From assembly GCF_029543155.1 (NCBI RefSeq), contig NZ_JARQXA010000003.1, positions 62,001 through 126,000 on the forward strand: 64,000 bases of DNA. The letters are read 5' to 3'. Positions 58,730 to 64,000 of the stretch are shown one piece after another (position 1 is the stretch's first letter; every line of letters begins with the position of its first letter). The translations under genes were made by a program, and so were the position numbers. The notes under the pieces were generated by a model, which worked only from the letters and a program-made list of their open reading frames with translations, had not been told where the DNA came from and ran no database searches. Source of the stretch: Sphingomonas sp. HITSZ_GF. Lineage in GTDB: Bacteria; Pseudomonadota; Alphaproteobacteria; Sphingomonadales; Sphingomonadaceae.

Positions 58730-60325
58730 ATGACCGCCCTGCCCGCCGGCGAGCCCCAGCGCTATGCGCTCACGCTCGACCGCTTCATCGACCATGCCGC
58801 CAAATGGCACGGCGCCACCGAAGTGGTGACCGGCGGCGCCGGCACCAACGAGCGCATCGGCTATGCGGCGCTTCGGGATCGCGCCAACCGGCTCTCCGGC
58901 GCGCTGCGCGCGCTCGGGCTGAAGGCAGGCGACAATCTGGGGGTGCTCGCCTGGAACAGCCAGGCGCACATGGAATGCTGGTACGGGGCGATGGGCATCG
59001 GCATCGTCTGCCACACGCTCAACCCGCGCCTCGCCCCCGCGCACTTGGCCGGGATGATCCGCCAGGCCGCCAATCCGGTGCTGGCGATCAGCCCCGACCT
59101 GGGGCCGCTGGCCGAGGCGCTGGTGCCGCTGTGCCCGAGCATCGAGCAGGTGATCGTGCTGCACGAGCCGGGCGCCGACTTTCCCCTGCCCGATTGCGGC
59201 GCGGTGCCGGTGATCGGCTATGACGCGCTGCTCGCCGGGCTGGGCATGCCGGTCGCCTGGGGCGGATTTGCGGAAGACGCGCCGGCCGGCCTCTGCTTCA
59301 CGTCGGGCACTACCGGCGCGCCCAAGGGCGTGACCTATACGCACCGCTCCAACTATCTGCACACCGTCCACCAGCTCCAGGCGGACGTGATCGGACTGAC
59401 CGCGCGCGATACCGTGCTGGTCGCGGTGCCGATGTTCCACGCCAATGGCTGGGGCCTGCCCTTTTCGGGCGCGGCATCGGGCGCCAAGCTGGTCTTTCCC
59501 GGCCGGCACCAGGACGGGGCGAGCCTGGCTGCGCTGATCGAAGCGGAAGGCGTCAACATCGTCGTCGGCGTTGCGACGGTGTGGCTCGGGCTCGCCGACC
59601 ATCTCGACCGCACCGGCGGCGACCTGCCTTCGCTCGAGCGCGTGCTGCTCGGCGGATCGGCGGTACCCCAGGCGCTGATGGACCGGCTCGAGGCGCGGCT
59701 CGGCGCGACGGTGCAGACCAGTTGGGGGATGACCGAGCTCTCCCCGCTCGGCACCACCACCCCACCGGGCGCGCCGGTACGCAGCGCCGCCAAGTCGGGC
59801 CGACCGCCGCTGGGAGTCGACCTGCTGCTCACCGATGCCGAGGGTGTCGCCCTGCCCGAACAGCGCGGCGCCGAGGGGCGATTGCACGTGCGCGGCGCGA
59901 GCGTGGTCGAGCGCTATTTCGGGCACGACGATCTTGCGGTGGATGCCGATGGCTGGTTTGATACCGGCGACCTGGCGACCATCGACGCGGCCGGGCGGAT
60001 CAGCATCACCGGCCGCGCCAAGGACCTGATCAAATCGGGCGGCGAATGGATCAATCCCGGCGAGATCGAAGCGATCGTCGGCGAGCTGCCGGAGATCGCG
60101 CTGGCGGCGGTGGTCGGCCGCACCCATGACAAATGGGGCGAGCGCCCGGTGCTGGTGATCGAGCTGCGCCGCGGTGCCGAGATCAGCAACGAGGCGGTGC
60201 TCGCGGCGCTACGCGCGCGGGTGGCAAGCTGGTGGCTACCCGATGCGATCGTGCGCGTGCCGGAGATGCCGCTCGCGCTCACCGGCAAGATCGACAAGCA
60301 GCGCTTGAGGGCCGAACATGGCTGA
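58730..60325 (+). CDS. Acyl-CoA synthetase, AlkK-like
   Basis: The 531-residue ligase has the ATP loop CFTSGTTGAPKGVTYTHRSN, VPMFHANGWGLPFSGAASGA typical of the AlkK/medium-chain branch, TSWGMTELSPLGTTT, FDTGDLATIDAAGRI and SGGEWINPGEIE, with the catalytic lysine in LALTGKIDKQRLR. It begins 113 bases after the TetR stop and its end overlaps the SDR by eight bases. It forms acyl-CoA from a medium- or long-chain or alicyclic acid. The preference for bulky acids is inferred from the dehydrogenase downstream. Confidence 0.92.
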   Translation: MTALPAGEPQRYALTLDRFIDHAAKWHGATEVVTGGAGTNERIGYAALRDRANRLSGALRALGLKAGDNLGVLAWNSQAHMECWYGAMGIGIVCHTLNPRLAPAHLAGMIRQAANPVLAISPDLGPLAEALVPLCPSIEQVIVLHEPGADFPLPDCGAVPVIGYDALLAGLGMPVAWGGFAEDAPAGLCFTSGTTGAPKGVTYTHRSNYLHTVHQLQADVIGLTARDTVLVAVPMFHANGWGLPFSGAASGAKLVFPGRHQDGASLAALIEAEGVNIVVGVATVWLGLADHLDRTGGDLPSLERVLLGGSAVPQALMDRLEARLGATVQTSWGMTELSPLGTTTPPGAPVRSAAKSGRPPLGVDLLLTDAEGVALPEQRGAEGRLHVRGASVVERYFGHDDLAVDADGWFDTGDLATIDAAGRISITGRAKDLIKSGGEWINPGEIEAIVGELPEIALAAVVGRTHDKWGERPVLVIELRRGAEISNEAVLAALRARVASWWLPDAIVRVPEMPLALTGKIDKQRLRAEHG

Positions 60326-61106
60326 GATGGGAAGACTGGCAGGATTGTTCGACCTCACCGGCCGGGTGGCAATCGTCACCGGCGGATCGCGCGGGCTGGG
60401 CCTGCAGATCGCCCGCGCGCTGGGCGAATATGGCGCGTCGCTGGCGCTGGTCGCGCGCAGGCAGGCCGATCTCGACGCCGCAGTCGAGGAACTGGCCGCG
60501 ATGGGCCATAGCGTGTCGGGTTTCGCGATCGACCTGAGCGACCCGGAGGCTGCCGCCGCGCTCACCGCGCGGGTCCTCGCCCAGTTCGGCCGGATCGACA
60601 TATTGGTGAACAATGCCGGCGCCGCCTGGGGGGCGCCCGCCGAGGCGTTCCCGCTGGACGGCTGGAACAAGGTGATCGACCTCAACGTCACCGGGTTGTT
60701 CCTGCTCAGCCAGGCGGTGGCGCGCGCCGCCTTCCTGCCGCAGGGCAAGGGCACGATCGTCAATGTCGCCTCGATCGAGGGGTTGCTCGGCCATCATCCG
60801 GATCGGCTGGGCACGATCGCCTACAACACCGCCAAGGGCGCGGTGGTGAACATGACCCGCGCGCTCGCCGCCGAATGGGGGCCGCGCGGCATCCGCGTCA
60901 ACGCGCTGGCGCCCGGCTTCTTCCCGTCGAAGATGACGATGGCGACGGTGGAGGCGCATGGCGCGGAGATGCTGCGCCAGACGCCGCTGGGCAAGCTGGG
61001 CGGCGAGACCGACCTGATGGGGCCGGCGCTCTTGCTTGCCTCCGATGCCGGCGGCCATATCACGGGCCAGGTGCTCGTGGTCGATGGCGGCACCACGATC
61101 ATCTGA
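60318..61106 (+). CDS. SDR oxidoreductase
   Basis: The 262-residue protein is a classical SDR: TGGSRGLGLQIARALGEYGA, LVARRQADL (Arg-rich, suggesting NADPH), NNAGAAWGAP, Ser in VNVASIEGLLG and Tyr/Lys in YNTAKGAVVNM, ending GHITGQVLVVDGG. It overlaps the ligase gene by eight bases and precedes an acyl-CoA dehydrogenase by nine. A 3-hydroxyacyl-CoA or alcohol dehydrogenase step is likely; close relatives include gluconate 5-dehydrogenase-like SDRs, so the name alone does not fix the substrate. Confidence 0.91.
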   Translation: MAEMGRLAGLFDLTGRVAIVTGGSRGLGLQIARALGEYGASLALVARRQADLDAAVEELAAMGHSVSGFAIDLSDPEAAAALTARVLAQFGRIDILVNNAGAAWGAPAEAFPLDGWNKVIDLNVTGLFLLSQAVARAAFLPQGKGTIVNVASIEGLLGHHPDRLGTIAYNTAKGAVVNMTRALAAEWGPRGIRVNALAPGFFPSKMTMATVEAHGAEMLRQTPLGKLGGETDLMGPALLLASDAGGHITGQVLVVDGGTTII

Positions 61107-61115
61107 AGGACCGAC

Positions 61116-62843
61116 ATGCTGCTCAACCGCCGCGACCTGGATTTCCTGCTGCACGACTGGCTGAAGGCCGACACGCTCGCCGAGCGCGAGACGGTGGATG
61201 CGATCCTCGATCTTTCCGAGAAGCTCGCCACCGAGGCCTTCCTGCCCCATTACAAGCGCAGCGACGTCGAGGAGCCGCGGCTGGAGGACGGCGAGGTGCG
61301 GATCTGCCCGGCGATCGGCCCGGCGCTGGCGCAATATGCCGAGCTGGGGCTGTTCTCGGCGGGCTTTCCCGAGGAACAGGGCGGGCTCGGCCTGCCCTAT
61401 CTGGTCTGCGCCGCATCCTTTGCCTTCTTCGCGGCGGCGAATGTGGCGACCGCGGCCTATCCGATGCTCACCGTCGCCAACGCAAGGCTCATCGCAACCT
61501 TCGGCAGCACGGCGCAGTTCGAGGCGTTCGCTCGCCCGCAGATCGAGGGGCGCTGGTTCGGCACCATGTGCCTGTCCGAGCCGCAGGCCGGCTCCAGCCT
61601 TGCCGATGTGCGCACGCGCGCGGTGCCCGAGGGCGACCGCTACCGGCTGACCGGCAACAAGATGTGGATCTCGGGCGGCGACCAGGATGTGAGCGAGAAC
61701 ATCGTCCACCTCGTCCTCGCCAAGGTGCCGGGACCGGACGGCAATCTGCCCGAGGGCACCGCCGGCATCTCGCTGTTCATCGTGCCCAAGATCCTGCCCG
61801 ACGGCAGCCGCAACGACGTGCGCGTCGCCGGGCTGAACCACAAGATGGGCTATCGCGGCACCGCCAACTGCCTGCTCAACTTCGGCGAGGAGGATGGCGC
61901 GATCGGCTGGATCGTCGGCGAGCCGGGCCACGGCCTGCGCCAGATGTTCCAGATGATGAACGAGGCGCGGATCGGCGTGGGCATCGGCGCGGCGGCGCTC
62001 GGCTATCGCAGCTACCTGCTTTCCGCCCGCTATGCCGGGGAACGGCTCCAGGGCCGGCCGGTCGGCCAGCGCAGCGGCCCGCCGGTGGCGATCATCGAGC
62101 ATCCCGACGTCCGCCGGATGCTGCTCCAGCAGAAATGCTATGTCGAAGGCGCGCTTGCCCTGTGCCTCTATTGCGCCCGGCTGGTCGACAATGCCGAGGA
62201 GAATGCGGAGGATGCCGCGCTGCTCGGGCTGCTGACCCCGGTGGCGAAGACCTGGCCCGCCGAGCAGGGCCTGGCCGCGAACGACATCGCGATCCAGATC
62301 CATGGCGGCTATGGCTATACCCGCGACTTCGACGTCGAACAGCTGTGGCGCGACAACCGCCTGAACCCGATCCACGAAGGCACCACGGGCATCCAGGCGA
62401 TCGACCTGGTCGGCCGCAAGATCCTGAACGACGGGTCCGGCTTGCCGGTACTGACGCTGCGGATCGCCCGGACGGTGAAGGCAGCGGCTGCGCTTCCCGC
62501 GCTCGAAGCCCATGCCGAGGCTCTGTCCGCCGCGCTCCACCGAGTGACGGCGACGATCGAGCGCCTGCGCGCGCTCGAAGGCAATGCCGCCTTCGCCAAC
62601 GCCACGCCATTCCTGCAGGGCTTTGGCCATGTCGTGCTGGCCTGGCTGTGGCTCGACCAGGCAGTCGCCGCGCAGGAGTTGCTGCCGTCGGGCACCGGCG
62701 AGCGCGATTTCCTGGACGGCAAGCTCCATGCCTGCCGCTTCTTCTTCGAGACCGAGCTGCCCAGGGTTTCGGCGATGCTGGACTTCGCCGGATCGGGCAG
62801 CGATGTCGCCTCGGCGGCGCCCCCGGACATCTTCCGGATTTGA
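61116..62843 (+). CDS. Acyl-CoA dehydrogenase with C-terminal extension (DmdC-like architecture)
   Basis: The 575-residue protein is about 190 residues longer than the classic family. The core has LSEPQAGSSLADVRTRAV, LTGNKMWISGGDQDVSEN, LNHKMGYRGTANCLLNFG and the catalytic Glu in RLNPIHEGTTGIQAIDLVGR. The helical extension from about 450 matches the acetyl-CoA-dehydrogenase-like C-terminal domain found in DmdC and FadE5-like enzymes. That group handles methylthiopropanoyl-CoA or longer acyl-CoAs. It is the last gene of the TetR-linked operon; no hydratase or thiolase follows, so later steps must be shared with the neighbouring cluster or the core genome. Confidence 0.92.
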   Translation: MLLNRRDLDFLLHDWLKADTLAERETVDAILDLSEKLATEAFLPHYKRSDVEEPRLEDGEVRICPAIGPALAQYAELGLFSAGFPEEQGGLGLPYLVCAASFAFFAAANVATAAYPMLTVANARLIATFGSTAQFEAFARPQIEGRWFGTMCLSEPQAGSSLADVRTRAVPEGDRYRLTGNKMWISGGDQDVSENIVHLVLAKVPGPDGNLPEGTAGISLFIVPKILPDGSRNDVRVAGLNHKMGYRGTANCLLNFGEEDGAIGWIVGEPGHGLRQMFQMMNEARIGVGIGAAALGYRSYLLSARYAGERLQGRPVGQRSGPPVAIIEHPDVRRMLLQQKCYVEGALALCLYCARLVDNAEENAEDAALLGLLTPVAKTWPAEQGLAANDIAIQIHGGYGYTRDFDVEQLWRDNRLNPIHEGTTGIQAIDLVGRKILNDGSGLPVLTLRIARTVKAAAALPALEAHAEALSAALHRVTATIERLRALEGNAAFANATPFLQGFGHVVLAWLWLDQAVAAQELLPSGTGERDFLDGKLHACRFFFETELPRVSAMLDFAGSGSDVASAAPPDIFRI

Positions 62844-62916
62844 GAGCCACATGGACAAGTGCCGGGCCGCCCCATAAAGAACGCCCGTCTTCCGCATCGA
62901 AAGTTGCCCGGCCCAC

Positions 62917-63498
62917 ATGTTCCGTCCGCTGTATGACTGGGTGCTGCGCATGGCGCACCACCGCCACGCGATCTGGCTGCTGGGCCTGGTATCCTTCGCG
63001 GAGAGCAGCTTCTTCCCGATCCCGCCCGACGCGATGCTGATCCCGATGGTGATCGCACGCCGCGAGCAGGCGTTCCGCATCGCGCTGGTCTGCACCATCG
63101 CGTCGGTGCTGGGCGGCATGCTCGGCTATTATATCGGCTATGGCCTGATGCAGACAGTGGGCGAATGGATCGTCCACACCTATCATCTCGAGGCCAAGCT
63201 CGCCGACGCGATCCATGCCTATCAGAGCGAATATGGCACCTGGATCATCCTGCTGAAGGGCCTGACGCCGATCCCGTTCAAGCTGGTGACGATCGCCAGC
63301 GGCGCAGCGAGCTTCAACTTCCCGCTGTTCGTGCTGCTATGCACCATCACGCGGGGCGCACGCTTCTTCATCGTCGCCGCGCTGCTCAAGCGCTTCGGCG
63401 CCCCGGTACAGGAATTCATCGAAAAGCGGCTCGACCTGTTCGCCTGGGCCTTCCTGGCGCTGATCGTGCTCGGCTTCGTGGCAGTCGCCCTGTTCTGA
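62917..63498 (+). CDS. DedA/YqaA-type membrane protein (VTT domain)
   Basis: The 193-residue protein has four to five membrane segments and the VTT/DedA pattern: FAESSFFPIPPDAMLIPMVI with re-entrant PIPPD, GGMLGYYIGYGLMQ, and LLKGLTPIPFKLVTIASGAA, a second inverted PIP loop. YqaA-type members of the DedA superfamily are linked to lipid-carrier recycling and membrane stability. It follows the catabolic operon by 73 bases but looks like a housekeeping gene, so region 4 probably ends here. Confidence 0.9.
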   Translation: MFRPLYDWVLRMAHHRHAIWLLGLVSFAESSFFPIPPDAMLIPMVIARREQAFRIALVCTIASVLGGMLGYYIGYGLMQTVGEWIVHTYHLEAKLADAIHAYQSEYGTWIILLKGLTPIPFKLVTIASGAASFNFPLFVLLCTITRGARFFIVAALLKRFGAPVQEFIEKRLDLFAWAFLALIVLGFVAVALF

Positions 63499-63606
63499 GA
63501 ACCCCTCGGCTCTTTGCTGCATTGCACAATTAACGGTTGCGGGTTAGCCTTCTTCCCGGGTCGCCCAAAATAAGCATGCATGCACAGCCAACCAAGGGGA
63601 ACTGTG

Positions 63607-63882
63607 ATGTTCAGGAAGCTTACAACGACGCTGGCCGCATCCACCCTGCTGCTCGCCTCCACGGCGGCACAGGCCAATTCGGCCTCGGCGCTCAGCTTGC
63701 GCAACGCGCCGGCTGCCGCCGCTACCACCTCGACGCGCGCAAGCACGTCGGCCCGTCACGACAACTCGCTCTTCGCCGCACCCATCTTCATTATCGGTGC
63801 GATCTTCGTGACCTTCACCGTGCTGGAGGTCACCGGCGCGATCAACATCATCGGCGATGACGACGAACCCGACAGCCCCTAG
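63607..63882 (+). CDS. Small secreted or membrane protein, unknown
   Basis: The 91-residue protein has a signal peptide (MFRKLTTTLAASTLLLASTA, then AQA), an Ala/Ser/Thr-rich middle (residues 25-50), a hydrophobic segment (LFAAPIFIIGAIFVTFTVLE, about 55-75) and an acidic tail DDDEPDSP. AGGGGA precedes the ATG at 63607; an in-frame ATG nine codons upstream is less suitable. Similar short proteins of unknown role occur in sphingomonads. It is a single gene with its own terminator. Confidence 0.7.
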   Translation: MFRKLTTTLAASTLLLASTAAQANSASALSLRNAPAAAATTSTRASTSARHDNSLFAAPIFIIGAIFVTFTVLEVTGAINIIGDDDEPDSP

Positions 63883-63915
63883 GCTTGTCTGGCGCAACGC
63901 CGATCGAACCGATGA

Positions 63916-63948
63916 GGGGCGTTCCGACAGGGCCGGAACGCCCCTTTT
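63916..63948 (+). terminator. Rho-independent terminator
   Basis: GGGGCGTTCC (63916-63925) and GGAACGCCCC (63935-63944) form a perfect ten-pair stem followed by TTTTCTTTT, 34 bases after the small secreted-protein gene. Nothing further is recognised up to 64000. Confidence 0.88.
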
Positions 63949-64000
63949 CTTTTCACGCTGCGCCTGCTTGCGTGGCGTGAAGCAAGTCGCTAGATACAGC

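Noticed and set aside
60279..63119. Open minus-strand frame of 946 codons
   Set aside because: It runs antisense across two and a half well-supported genes (SDR, acyl-CoA dehydrogenase, start of the DedA-like gene).
63573..63586. AAGCATGCATGCAC near the small secreted-protein gene
   Set aside because: It lacks the TTG/CAA ends of the operator set; overlapping GCATGC units occur by chance.

Overview
The window is GC-rich DNA of an alphaproteobacterium, most probably a sphingomonad (Sphingomonas/Novosphingobium type). The evidence is high-GC codon use throughout, three large TonB-dependent receptors without visible siderophore genes, CoA-linked alicyclic/isoprenoid-type catabolic genes, and CCGGCG/CCTCCCC-type intergenic palindromes. 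The genus call is inference.

Region 1 (1-4882) is a defence island cut by the left edge. It holds the first 273 codons of a type II Cas9 (minus strand), a plus-strand tracrRNA candidate with promoter and terminator, one solo CRISPR-repeat-like unit, and a single-chain MmeI-like restriction-modification enzyme. An AT-rich gap of about 250 bases separates it from the next region.

Region 2 (4883-15357) is a cell-envelope regulon. An ECF sigma factor lacking the usual acidic residues of region 2.2 lies convergent with a membrane Ser/Thr kinase carrying a large periplasmic domain. Four promoters here share ATGTCCGAT-N15-CGTT with identical spacing. They precede three related lipoprotein genes (one heading a four-gene operon with an OmpA-like lipoprotein) and a YadA-like trimeric autotransporter. 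I read this as a kinase-controlled ECF sigma with a local surface regulon.

Region 3 (15358-55298) is a large catabolic cluster of divergent operons: paired acyl-CoA dehydrogenases, HMG-CoA-lyase-like lyase, CoA transferases, aldehyde dehydrogenase, acyl-CoA ligase, a hydroxyacyl-CoA kinase-like protein, two Baeyer-Villiger monooxygenases, a TPP lyase, a 2-oxoacid dehydrogenase E1 pair with a lone lipoyl domain, several SDRs, a MaoC hydratase, an HMGS-DUF35 fusion with a thiolase, two crotonases, two MFS transporters and two TonB receptors. Twelve copies of a TTGCATGCAA-like palindrome lie in its promoter gaps, usually two per divergent gap. A GntR/FCD regulator is encoded inside the cluster and is the obvious candidate reader. 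Together the genes suggest uptake of a hydrophobic cyclic or branched ketone, ring opening by Baeyer-Villiger oxidation, CoA activation, removal of a hydroxyl via phosphorylation and elimination, and beta-oxidation ending in thiolysis and retro-aldol cleavage. The substrate cannot be named from sequence.

Region 4 (55299-62843) is a second, TetR-linked catabolic operon: TonB receptor, TetR regulator, acyl-CoA ligase, SDR and an acyl-CoA dehydrogenase with a C-terminal extension, preceded by a long palindrome. The right end (62917-64000) holds a DedA/YqaA-type membrane protein and a small secreted protein followed by a clear terminator.
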